From Rhizobium sp. BK399 (GTDB lineage: Bacteria > Pseudomonadota > Alphaproteobacteria > Rhizobiales > Rhizobiaceae): a stretch of 64,000 nt of DNA. Made by a program: the position numbers and the translations under genes. Of the stretch, positions 1 through 7,338 are shown piece after piece; the stretch's first letter is position 1, and each line of letters opens with the position of its first letter. Under the pieces are notes generated by a model. It was not told where the DNA came from. It ran no database searches and was given only the letters and a program-made list of their open reading frames with translations. The stretch is from assembly GCF_014194695.1 (NCBI RefSeq), contig NZ_JACIAH010000002.1, positions 62,001 through 126,000 on the forward strand. The letters are read 5' to 3'.

Positions 1-502
1 CGTAACGCACGGCATTCGTTCCGGAGGCCCGCGTGGAGGTCATGCCACCGATCGAAGCATTTGCTCCGGGATCGATCGGAAAGAACAGACCGGTATCACG
101 GAGATAAGTGTTCAATTCCTCACGCGTCACACCGGGCTCGACGGTGCAGTCAAGATCCTCAGCATTGACTTCAAGAATCCGATTCATTCGGCTGAAATCG
201 ATCGATATACCGCCATTCGGCGCATTGACCTGCCCTTCCAGCGACGAGCCGGTGCCGAAGCCAATGACCGGTACCTTATGCTCGGCGCAAATCTTGACTG
301 CAGCCTTCACATCGTCGGCACTCTCTGCAAAAAGCACGCCGTCTGGCAGCTGAGCCGGGATGTAGGTAGTGGTATGCGCGTGCTGTGCACGGAACGCCTC
401 GCCGGTCTGGAAGCGCTCACCAAAGCTCTGTTTCAGAATACCAAGAGCGGCGGCGATGCCTGCCTCGTTGCGTGTTCCGGATTTTGCATCCTTGAGCGCC
501 AT
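1..502 (-). CDS. FAD-linked oxidase (GlcD / D-lactate dehydrogenase family), N-terminal part
   Basis: The gene runs off the left edge, leaving the first 167 residues of a protein usually about 460-480 long. These form the PCMH-type FAD-binding domain: FGTGSSLEG (residues 82-90), VEPGVT (121-126) and the DPGANASIGGM stretch from residue 145, which surrounds the FAD pyrophosphate. The family oxidises 2-hydroxy acids such as D-lactate or glycolate and passes electrons to a membrane acceptor or cytochrome. The ATG at 502 follows AAGGAGAT. The substrate cannot be fixed because the C-terminal domain is missing. It points away from the aldo/keto reductase and is probably an independent gene. Confidence 0.85.
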   Translation of the reverse strand, partial: MALKDAKSGTRNEAGIAAALGILKQSFGERFQTGEAFRAQHAHTTTYIPAQLPDGVLFAESADDVKAAVKICAEHKVPVIGFGTGSSLEGQVNAPNGGISIDFSRMNRILEVNAEDLDCTVEPGVTREELNTYLRDTGLFFPIDPGANASIGGMTSTRASGTNAVRY

Positions 503-608
503 CTCTTTGATCTCCTTCACCTTCACACCCGGAGGCAGGTTGGTATGAGACAAGAGATGGCGCCTGTCTAGTGCATGATCGGGTAGAACCGTCCCCTATC
601 GTGCGCCC

Positions 609-1643
609 TTAGACCAACGGCGGGTTGAGCCGCGCAAAAGCTTCCTGCCTGCGGTATGGAAAGTGGGGATAAGGCGCGGTAACTTCACTCGCGTTATCGA
701 GCTTTTCAACCTGCTCCTTCGACAATGACCACCCGACAGCTCCGAGATTCTGCCGCAGCTGCTCCTCGTTGCGCGCGCCGATGATGACACTGGAAACGGT
801 TGGGCGGCCGATAAGCCAATTGAGGGCGATCTGCGGGACAGTCTTGCCCGTCTCTTCGGAAACCTCGAACAATGCATCGACGATATCGTAGAGCTTCTCG
901 TCATCGACCGGCGGCCCGTATTCTGCCGTCTGGTGCAGCCGACTGCCCTCCGGCAACGGCTGACCGCGCCTGATCTTGCCGGTGAGACGGCCCCAGGCAA
1001 GCGGGCTCCAGACCAATGCGCCGACGCCCTGATCGGCGGCGAGCGGCATCAGTTCCCATTCGTAGTCACGACCCGCCAGCGAATAATAGACCTGATGTGC
1101 AACATAGCGCGGATAGCCATGCTGCTCGGCAATCCCGAGCGACTTCATCAACTGCCATCCCGCGAAATTCGAGACGCCGACATAGCGGATTTTCCCTGCA
1201 GCAATCAGCCCGTCCAGCGTTGCGAGTACCTCTTCGATGGGTGTCGAAGCATCGAATGCATGGAGTTGCAGCAGGTCGATGTAGTCCGTGCCGAGGCGCT
1301 TCAACGCCTCGTCCGTGGAACGTATGAGTCGCGAGCGCGACGTTCCCCAATCCGCCGGTCCATCGCCCATCGGCAATGCGATCTTGGTTGAGATCAGTAC
1401 AGCGTCGCGCCGACCAGCGATCGCCTGGCCAAGGACCTCTTCGGAGGCACCGGCCGAATAGACGTCGGCCGTATCGAAAAGGTTGACGCCCGCTTCCAAC
1501 AAAATGTCGACCAAGCGTCGGGCTTCGGCTGCGTCGGTATTTCCCCATGCGCCGAAGAGCGGGCCTGAGCCTCCGAATGTTCCCGCGCCGAAGCTCAAAA
1601 CCGGCACCCTGAGGCCTGATGCACCGAGATTTCTGTATTCCAT
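609..1643 (-). CDS. Aldo/keto reductase
   Basis: This 344-residue TIM-barrel oxidoreductase probably reduces aldehydes or ketones with NADPH in the cytosol. The catalytic tetrad is visible as Asp57 and Tyr62 (DTADVYS), Lys87 (STKIAL) and His128 (LLQLHAF). SNFAGWQL and the later IIGAR segment match the cofactor-binding end of the family, and the length is typical of the AKR11/YajO-like group. It is divergent from a LysR regulator across a 95-bp gap that contains a 20-bp palindrome, so it is the likely target of that regulator. The physiological substrate is unknown. Confidence 0.9.
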   Translation of the reverse strand: MEYRNLGASGLRVPVLSFGAGTFGGSGPLFGAWGNTDAAEARRLVDILLEAGVNLFDTADVYSAGASEEVLGQAIAGRRDAVLISTKIALPMGDGPADWGTSRSRLIRSTDEALKRLGTDYIDLLQLHAFDASTPIEEVLATLDGLIAAGKIRYVGVSNFAGWQLMKSLGIAEQHGYPRYVAHQVYYSLAGRDYEWELMPLAADQGVGALVWSPLAWGRLTGKIRRGQPLPEGSRLHQTAEYGPPVDDEKLYDIVDALFEVSEETGKTVPQIALNWLIGRPTVSSVIIGARNEEQLRQNLGAVGWSLSKEQVEKLDNASEVTAPYPHFPYRRQEAFARLNPPLV

Positions 1644-1683
1644 GATCGGTCTCCTGTGTGGACTTCAGAAGAGATAGACACTG

Positions 1684-1703
1684 AATCTACCGTGATATAG
1701 ATT
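1684..1703. promoter_or_regulatory. Candidate LysR operator
   Basis: A perfect inverted repeat AATCTA-N8-TAGATT sits in the middle of the 95-bp gap between the divergent aldo/keto reductase and LysR genes, about 41 bp from one start codon and 36 bp from the other. LysR regulators usually bind dyads in such shared promoters. The size fits a recognition site, although the exact T-N11-A form is not present. Binding is inferred. Confidence 0.5.
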
Positions 1704-1738
1704 GCCGGAAGGAAAACTATCCGTGAATTGAAGTCATC

Positions 1739-2641
1739 ATGAGCAGGCAAGACATCAATCGCTCCGGCGAAATGGAAGTCTTCGTGCGCGCCGTCGAACT
1801 CGGCGGCTTCACGGCCGCGGCGCGTGCCTGCCGAATGACTCCGTCTGCAGTAAGCAAGCTCATAGCACGCCTTGAGGCACGCCTTGGTGCTCGCCTCGTC
1901 AACCGTTCGACCCGCAAGTTGCATCTGACGCCTGAAGGATCCGCCTTTTACGATCGCAGCGTTTCCATCCTTGCTGATATCGCAGAGGCGGAACGCTACG
2001 CATCATCAGGTGAACAGGCCACGGGGCCTATACGCATCAACACCAGCGCCTCCTTCGGCCATCATATCCTTGCGCCGCTGGTTTCCGAATTTCTGGCGCT
2101 TAATCCCGCCGTCACACTCGACGTCTCGCACACAGACGCCATCGTCGATCTCGTCGAGGATCGCGCCGATGTCGCGATCCGCGCCGGACCGTTGAAGAGC
2201 TCCAGCCTCATTGCGCGCAAGCTCGGCTTCACCCGCAACGTCATCGTGGCATCGCCGGACTACCTGAAGCGCGAAGGCGAGCCGAAGACCATTACCGACC
2301 TGACGCACCATCGCCGCGTTGGCTTCTCCTACGCGCGCAGCGTTCGGGGCTGGCCGTTACTCGATGGCGGCGAGACCATTGCGCTGCCGATTACGCCAGG
2401 CGTCCAGGTAGGCGACGGCGAAGCGATGCGATATATGGCGCTGTCAGGTGCTGGCCTTGTTCGCCTCGCCACCTTCACCGTTCGCGCCGATATCGAGGCC
2501 GGCCGGCTGGTCGCGGTTCTCGAGGACATCAATCCCGGCGACATAGAAGAATTCTACGCCGTCTATGTTGGCCAGGGCGGCCCACTGCCGGCGCGCGTCC
2601 GAGCGCTTCTCGACTTCCTCGCGGAGCGCGTCAGCCTCTGA
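1739..2641 (+). CDS. LysR-family transcriptional regulator
   Basis: This 300-residue protein has an N-terminal winged helix-turn-helix (about residues 10-68; FTAAARACRMTPSAVSKLI is the recognition region). A substrate-binding domain of the LysR type follows to the end and would bind an effector. It resembles the large family of LysR proteins paired with small-molecule oxidoreductases. Its position opposite the aldo/keto reductase, with a palindrome between them, suggests that it regulates that gene and itself. The ATG start gives the full HTH. The effector is unknown. Confidence 0.92.
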   Translation: MSRQDINRSGEMEVFVRAVELGGFTAAARACRMTPSAVSKLIARLEARLGARLVNRSTRKLHLTPEGSAFYDRSVSILADIAEAERYASSGEQATGPIRINTSASFGHHILAPLVSEFLALNPAVTLDVSHTDAIVDLVEDRADVAIRAGPLKSSSLIARKLGFTRNVIVASPDYLKREGEPKTITDLTHHRRVGFSYARSVRGWPLLDGGETIALPITPGVQVGDGEAMRYMALSGAGLVRLATFTVRADIEAGRLVAVLEDINPGDIEEFYAVYVGQGGPLPARVRALLDFLAERVSL

Positions 2642-2792
2642 CATCGCGTCTGCAGAATTTCGCAATTGACCCCTTCACCGGCCGGCGCCTATATCGGCAC
2701 ATATCCTTCGGCCTCCTCGGCCGGCCTCTTTTGCCAGCCAGTGCTGCTCCCCTGTTTCGCTCGATCGCGGTTCCAGCATTGGCAAGACATGC

Positions 2793-3896
2793 ATGGGAAT
2801 CATGCCGTTGCACGACGCCAGCCGCTTCTTTCAATACGCCAGCCTGCCGCGGTGGATCCTCCTGCTCAGCGTCTCCACCGTGCTTGTAGTCGGGCTCGAA
2901 TTGCTCGGGCTGCCGGCCTCGCTCCTGATCGGCCCCATGGTGGCGGCGATTGTCCTTGCCTTATCCATCGGTCAGGGATCGCTCAAGGTCCCGCGCTGGC
3001 CCCTCCTCTTCGGGCAGGCGCTCGTCGGCTTTCTGATGGCGCGCGCCATCACCGTTGACATCCTCAAGACCATGGCCACTGACGCGCCACTCTTTCTCGC
3101 GATGATCCTCTCCGTCATCGCTGCCGCAGCCGGTCTTGGCTGGTTGCTGACGCGCTGGCAGGTTCTACCCGGAACGACGGCGGTCTGGGGCTCTTCGCCG
3201 GGCGCAGCCTCCGCGATGGTGATCATGTCCGAAGCCTATGGTGCCGACGCCCGTCTCGTCGCGTTCATGCAATATCTCCGGGTGGTCTTCGTCGCTGTGG
3301 CGGCCTCGGTCGTCTCGCGCCTCTGGGTCGCCGCCGATGGTGGCGAACCGCCGCCGTTCATCCTCTTCCCACCGGTCGACTGGCAGGCGCTGGCTGCGAC
3401 CATCGCACTCACCTGCCTGTCCGCCTACCTTGCGGTGCGTTTTCGCATTCAGGGCGGCACGATCACGGTGCCTCTGGTCCTTGGCGCCCTGCTTCAAGGC
3501 CTCGGTCTACTCAAGATCGAACTTCCGCTCTGGCTGCTGGCGATCAGTTATGCCCTGATAGGCTGGAACATCGGGCTTCGTTTCACCCGCGGGATCGTCA
3601 TGCACGCCGCTCGCGCACTGCCGCGCGTCGCTGCCTCTATCCTGCTGTTGATGTCGATCTGTGGCTGCATGGCGTTTGCCTTGCACAAATTCGCAGGTGT
3701 CGATCCGCTCACAGCCTATCTGGCGACAAGCCCCGGCGGCGCCGATTCTGTGGCAATCATCGCAGCTTCGAGCGATGTCGACGTGCCCTTCGTCATGGCG
3801 ATGCAAACCGCTCGGTTCCTGGTGATCCTGTTCACCGGCCCGATGCTGGCACGCTTCATCGCACGCCGCTCCGGCCTTGCGGAAAAGTCCGTCTAA
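2793..3896 (+). CDS. AbrB-family integral membrane protein
   Basis: This 367-residue, strongly hydrophobic protein has roughly ten membrane segments arranged as two similar halves, as in the AbrB duplication family. Glycine-rich loops near residues 130-140 (WGSSPGAASAM) and 310-325 (YLATSPGGADS) are the matching segments of the two repeats. Family members are sometimes mislabelled ammonia monooxygenase; they are better called putative transporters or regulators of unknown substrate. ATG codons at 2793 and 2802 are both possible and neither has a clear ribosome binding site. The 3' end overlaps the convergent AraC gene by 41 bp. Confidence 0.85.
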   Translation: MGIMPLHDASRFFQYASLPRWILLLSVSTVLVVGLELLGLPASLLIGPMVAAIVLALSIGQGSLKVPRWPLLFGQALVGFLMARAITVDILKTMATDAPLFLAMILSVIAAAAGLGWLLTRWQVLPGTTAVWGSSPGAASAMVIMSEAYGADARLVAFMQYLRVVFVAVAASVVSRLWVAADGGEPPPFILFPPVDWQALAATIALTCLSAYLAVRFRIQGGTITVPLVLGALLQGLGLLKIELPLWLLAISYALIGWNIGLRFTRGIVMHAARALPRVAASILLLMSICGCMAFALHKFAGVDPLTAYLATSPGGADSVAIIAASSDVDVPFVMAMQTARFLVILFTGPMLARFIARRSGLAEKSV

Positions 3897-4743
3897 GGCT
3901 CGCCCATTGGCCGGGTGTCATTCCATAGGCATTTTTGAAATGGCGGGTGAGATGGCTCTGGTCGGCAAAGCCGGTCGCCGCCGCAACATCAGACAGCCCG
4001 TCGCCTGCGCCGATCATCGCACGCGCCTGCTGCAGCCGCCGCATGAGCAGATAACGATGCGGGCTTGTTGCAAAAGCCGCCCTAAAGTGCCGGGAGAGAG
4101 AAAAGCGGTCGAGACCGGTGACAGTCTCAAGCTCGCCGGATCGCACGGCTTCCGTGGCATGCGCTTCGAGATAGTCGCGCGCCAATCTTGCGCGCTGCCA
4201 CGCCACGCTGCCGAGCGGCCGTTGTGGAGCCTTCGCATGTTTTGCAAGTCCGCCCGCAACACGCGAAACGAAATCGTCGACGAACAACTCGTCGAGCTCG
4301 CGATCGAGCTCTGTAAGGGCTCCGAGCAGCGTACCTGCAAGAATCGGATCCCGGATGACAGGATCGTCAACGAAGGGAAGCCCGATCTTCTGCGCTCCAA
4401 GGCATTCGAGCAGTAGCGCCGGCTCAAGATAAAGCATGCGATACTGCAGCCCGTCGTCAGTACCAGCCCCACCGTCGTGCTCCTCATCTGGGTGGAGTAC
4501 GAGCACCTGTCCCGGCATACTGAAGCGCCGCTGGCCACGATACGAAAACGTCTGCACGCCCTTCATCGTCACACCGAGAGCGTAGGTATCGTGGCGATGA
4601 GGCTCGAACGCCTTGCCGGAAAACTGCGCTTCCATCCGCTCGATTCCGGGAAAGGCCGGCGCAATCACGATCCCGTCTGCGCCGGGCTCGGTGCACAAAC
4701 GTTCAAGACCCTCGAAGGCGTGACTGTTTACATCCTGGTCCAA
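3856..4743 (-). CDS. AraC-family transcriptional regulator
   Basis: This 295-residue regulator has an N-terminal cupin-like sensing domain (about residues 25-160, with the EPHRHDTY histidine motif) and a C-terminal double helix-turn-helix (about 185-285). Within the latter, LSDVAAATGFADQSHLTRHF is the second recognition helix region. It probably responds to a small molecule. The start is uncertain: the frame opens with TTG at 4743, and the first ATG, at residue 37, would cut into the sensing domain. Only 33 bp separate it from the divergent DUF2000 gene, a likely target. The 3' end overlaps the AbrB gene. Confidence 0.88.
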   Translation of the reverse strand: MDQDVNSHAFEGLERLCTEPGADGIVIAPAFPGIERMEAQFSGKAFEPHRHDTYALGVTMKGVQTFSYRGQRRFSMPGQVLVLHPDEEHDGGAGTDDGLQYRMLYLEPALLLECLGAQKIGLPFVDDPVIRDPILAGTLLGALTELDRELDELFVDDFVSRVAGGLAKHAKAPQRPLGSVAWQRARLARDYLEAHATEAVRSGELETVTGLDRFSLSRHFRAAFATSPHRYLLMRRLQQARAMIGAGDGLSDVAAATGFADQSHLTRHFKNAYGMTPGQWASLRRTFPQGRSGVR

Positions 4744-4776
4744 CGCGACTTTCGAACCCGTATGAAAGAGACTGGA

Positions 4777-5184
4777 ATGTTTGATACCAAAATTGCGATC
4801 GTCCTGCGAAACAATCTTGCATCCTGGCAGAAGCTGAACGTCACTGCCTTTCTAATGAGCGGCATCGCCGGACAGCACCCCGAGATGATCGGCGAAGCCT
4901 ACAAGGACCGCGCCGGCAATCTCTACAATCCACTTTCCATCCAGCCGATCATCGTCCTATCGGCCGAGGACGAGACGATGTCGGCGATCCATCGCCGCTC
5001 CCTGGAGCGCGGCGTAACCTCATCGCTGTTCATCGAAGAGATGTTTGCAACCGGCCACGACGTTGCCAACAGGGCCGTCTTTGCAGAATACGCACCTGAC
5101 GATGCCAAGGTTGTCGGCATCGCCATCCGGGCGGAGAAGAAGATCGTCGACAAGATCACCAAGGGCGCGACGATGCATCAATAA
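4777..5184 (+). CDS. DUF2000 family protein
   Basis: A 135-residue cytosolic protein that begins MFDTKIAIV and matches the DUF2000 family, whose fold resembles peptidyl-tRNA hydrolase-like small enzymes and whose function is not known. The N-terminal IVLRNNLASWQKLNV, the central PLSIQPIIVL and the C-terminal ADDAKVVGIAIRAEKKIVD-like stretch are typical. The ATG at 4777 is preferred over one at 4762 because AAAGAG precedes it. It is divergent from an AraC regulator, an arrangement often seen for this family. A strong terminator follows. Confidence 0.8.
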   Translation: MFDTKIAIVLRNNLASWQKLNVTAFLMSGIAGQHPEMIGEAYKDRAGNLYNPLSIQPIIVLSAEDETMSAIHRRSLERGVTSSLFIEEMFATGHDVANRAVFAEYAPDDAKVVGIAIRAEKKIVDKITKGATMHQ

Positions 5185-5186
5185 CG

Positions 5187-5214
5187 AAAACGGCCGGGCG
5201 TTGGCCCGGCCGTT
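5187..5214. terminator. Bidirectional rho-independent terminator
   Basis: The stem AACGGCCGGGC / GCCCGGCCGTT with a four-base loop is flanked by A-rich and T-rich sides. It lies between the convergent DUF2000 and OmpA-lipoprotein genes and can serve both strands. Confidence 0.85.
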
Positions 5215-5234
5215 TCTGTTGACTGCAGGCTGGA

Positions 5235-5900
5235 TCAGCTCTGGGTGACAGGCGCGATCTGTATTTCGACGCGGCGGTTCTGAGCACGACCGGCTTCCGT
5301 CGCGTTGGAAGCGACCGGTTGCGACGGACCGAAGCCGACGGCCGAAACGCGGCGCGGATCGATGCCCTGCGTGCCGAGATAATCGGCAACCGACATCGCG
5401 CGGCGCTGCGACAGGTCCTGATTGTGCTGCAGGCTGCCGGTGGAATCGGTGTGGCCGTTCACATCGATCAGCGTGCGGTTGAACTTGCGCAGGACGATCG
5501 CCACAGAATTCAGCGTCGGATAGAAGCCAGACTTTACGGCATCCTGGTCGACATCGAACGTGATGTTGGACGGCATGTTGAGGATGATGTTGTCGCCGCG
5601 GCGGGTCACCGAGATTCCGGTTCCCTGAAGCTGGGCGCGCAGTTCCGATTCCTGCTGGTCCATATAGTTGCCGATCGCGCCACCTGCGAGCGCGCCTACG
5701 CCGGCGCCGATCAGCGCGGCATTGCGACGTCCTACCGGCGAGCCGCCGACTGCCAGGCCGGCAAGCGCGCCAACGCCGGCACCGAGCAGCGCGCCGCCCG
5801 ACGTGTTCGACATCTTCTGTTCGCCCGTATAGGGGTCGGTCGTGGTGCAGGCGCTAAGGTAAGTTGCAGCAACAGCCAAAAGTATGAATTTCTTGATCAT
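5235..5900 (-). CDS. OmpA-family outer-membrane lipoprotein with glycine-zipper domain
   Basis: This 221-residue protein has a lipoprotein signal with lipobox LSAC (Cys18). A glycine-zipper segment follows (about residues 34-80: GGALLGAGVGALAGLAVGG and a second similar run), then an OmpA C-terminal peptidoglycan-binding domain (about 110-217) with NGHTDSTGS, LSQRRA and the Asn-Arg-Arg-Val-Glu end. It resembles YiaD-type lipoproteins, which sit in the outer membrane and bind peptidoglycan through meso-diaminopimelate. It stands as a single gene behind a shared terminator. Confidence 0.9.
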   Translation of the reverse strand: MIKKFILLAVAATYLSACTTTDPYTGEQKMSNTSGGALLGAGVGALAGLAVGGSPVGRRNAALIGAGVGALAGGAIGNYMDQQESELRAQLQGTGISVTRRGDNIILNMPSNITFDVDQDAVKSGFYPTLNSVAIVLRKFNRTLIDVNGHTDSTGSLQHNQDLSQRRAMSVADYLGTQGIDPRRVSAVGFGPSQPVASNATEAGRAQNRRVEIQIAPVTQS

Positions 5901-6094
5901 GGACAGGCGGATCTCCAGTTCGGTGTTGATGCGACCAGTATTAAGGATTGCGGCAACAAGATGAAACCGACGCTTTCAGACACTGGAAATTGGGCAAATT
6001 GCACAACTACTGCGGATCGCAAGCAACAGCGATGAGCCAAGTGCCCACGTCGCCCGTCGGAATCCGGGCGACGGTTGTATCGCAAGGCGACCCG

Positions 6095-7090
6095 TCAGAA
6101 GTTCTGGAAGAGCTGGCGAACCGTGTCATAGCTGGCGTTGGCGATGTTCAGCGACTGTAGGCCAAGCTGCTCTTGCGTTTGTAATGCACGCAGCCGGCTC
6201 GACTGCTCCTCCATGTCGGCATCGATCAGGCGACTGATACCGCGGGCGTATGAATCGTCCAACGACTGCGCGAAGTCGCTCTGGATGCTGATGCGCTTCT
6301 CGAGCGCGCCGAAGGCCGAACCCACTGTCGTCATCTGGTTCAGCATCATGTCGACGACGGTGATCATCTCTTTCACCTGCGCCTGCGTCGTGCTGCTCGA
6401 AACACCAATTTCGACCTGCCCGGCCGTATTCCCCGCGCCCTTCAACATCACGTAGTTTTGTGAGGCTCCCGCCTCGGTCGCGAAATACTGGGAGGTAAGA
6501 GCGCCATATTCACCGGAGCCCGTTGTCCGATCGTCGATCAGGTAGCGGGCATCCTTCGATGTCGTCGCCCCAACTGGGGCAAGATCGACCTCGTAGCTCA
6601 GCATGTCGACCTTCACCGTCCCGTCGGAATAGCGGATGAAGGAAGATGGGATCTCCCTTGGTTTGGAGGGATCAGCCGAATCGTCGATCGCAACCCAGTT
6701 ATCACCGTTAAACTCGGCAGACTGCGCAACCGACCGCAGCTGATCCTTCAGGTGTGCGATGTCCGTGTTGATCTTGTCCTTGTCGACGCCGGACTCGGTC
6801 GCCGCCACCAACTTTGCCTTGATCTCGCTCACGAGATCGATCGCGTTGTCGACGGCGTTGTAGGCTGTGCCCATGGTGGCAGCCGCAAGACCGAGAGCGT
6901 CGCGAATGGCTGACTGGGCTTTCTGATCAGTTTTCAGCGTTGAACTGATCGCCCAATAGGCACCGTTGTCGGACGCCTTTTCCACTCTGAGGCCGGTGGA
7001 CACCTGCCTCTGGGTCTTTGTCATATCACGACCAATGTCGCGCAATACATACAGCGCGGCATCCACCGAAGTGCGCCGATAAATGCTCAA
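6095..7090 (-). CDS. Orphan flagellin, probable TTG start
   Basis: A 331-residue flagellin of the rhizobial type that would be exported through the flagellar secretion system and polymerised. The D0/D1 N-terminal region contains VSTGLRVEKASDNGAYWAIS and the matching C-terminal helix ends GLQSLNIANASYDTVRQLFQNF-like. Alignment by eye to rhizobial flagellins places the N-terminus at a TTG (7090) encoding MSIYRRTSVDAALYVLRDI. GGAG lies 9 bases upstream, and the first ATG, about 30 residues in, would remove the export region. No flagellar genes are nearby. The N-terminus diverges from the usual MTSI-TN start. Confidence 0.85.
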   Translation of the reverse strand: MSIYRRTSVDAALYVLRDIGRDMTKTQRQVSTGLRVEKASDNGAYWAISSTLKTDQKAQSAIRDALGLAAATMGTAYNAVDNAIDLVSEIKAKLVAATESGVDKDKINTDIAHLKDQLRSVAQSAEFNGDNWVAIDDSADPSKPREIPSSFIRYSDGTVKVDMLSYEVDLAPVGATTSKDARYLIDDRTTGSGEYGALTSQYFATEAGASQNYVMLKGAGNTAGQVEIGVSSSTTQAQVKEMITVVDMMLNQMTTVGSAFGALEKRISIQSDFAQSLDDSYARGISRLIDADMEEQSSRLRALQTQEQLGLQSLNIANASYDTVRQLFQNF

Positions 7091-7338
7091 GGTACTGTAC
7101 TCCGAACACAACAATACACTGATACAAACAAACCGTACCGCGAACGATCATGTCCGGGAGCGCCTGAACGAGGCGCCAGGGTGATCCTCTCAAAACGCTG
7201 GAGGACCTATCGGCTTCTGTGGGAATGATTACCGCTCATGCTTAAAAAATATCTAAAATTGAGAGGAAATTCATCCAATTCTACAACTTTTTATAAGCTA
7301 TAACTCGCAGGATTTTACCCGCTCAAGGCGCGCTTCGC

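Noticed and set aside
6048..6073. Perfect 9-bp stem (CGTCGCCCG / CGGGCGACG) after the flagellin gene
   Set aside because: It lacks a T-run on either strand, so a terminator call is not supported; it could still end the mRNA with Rho.
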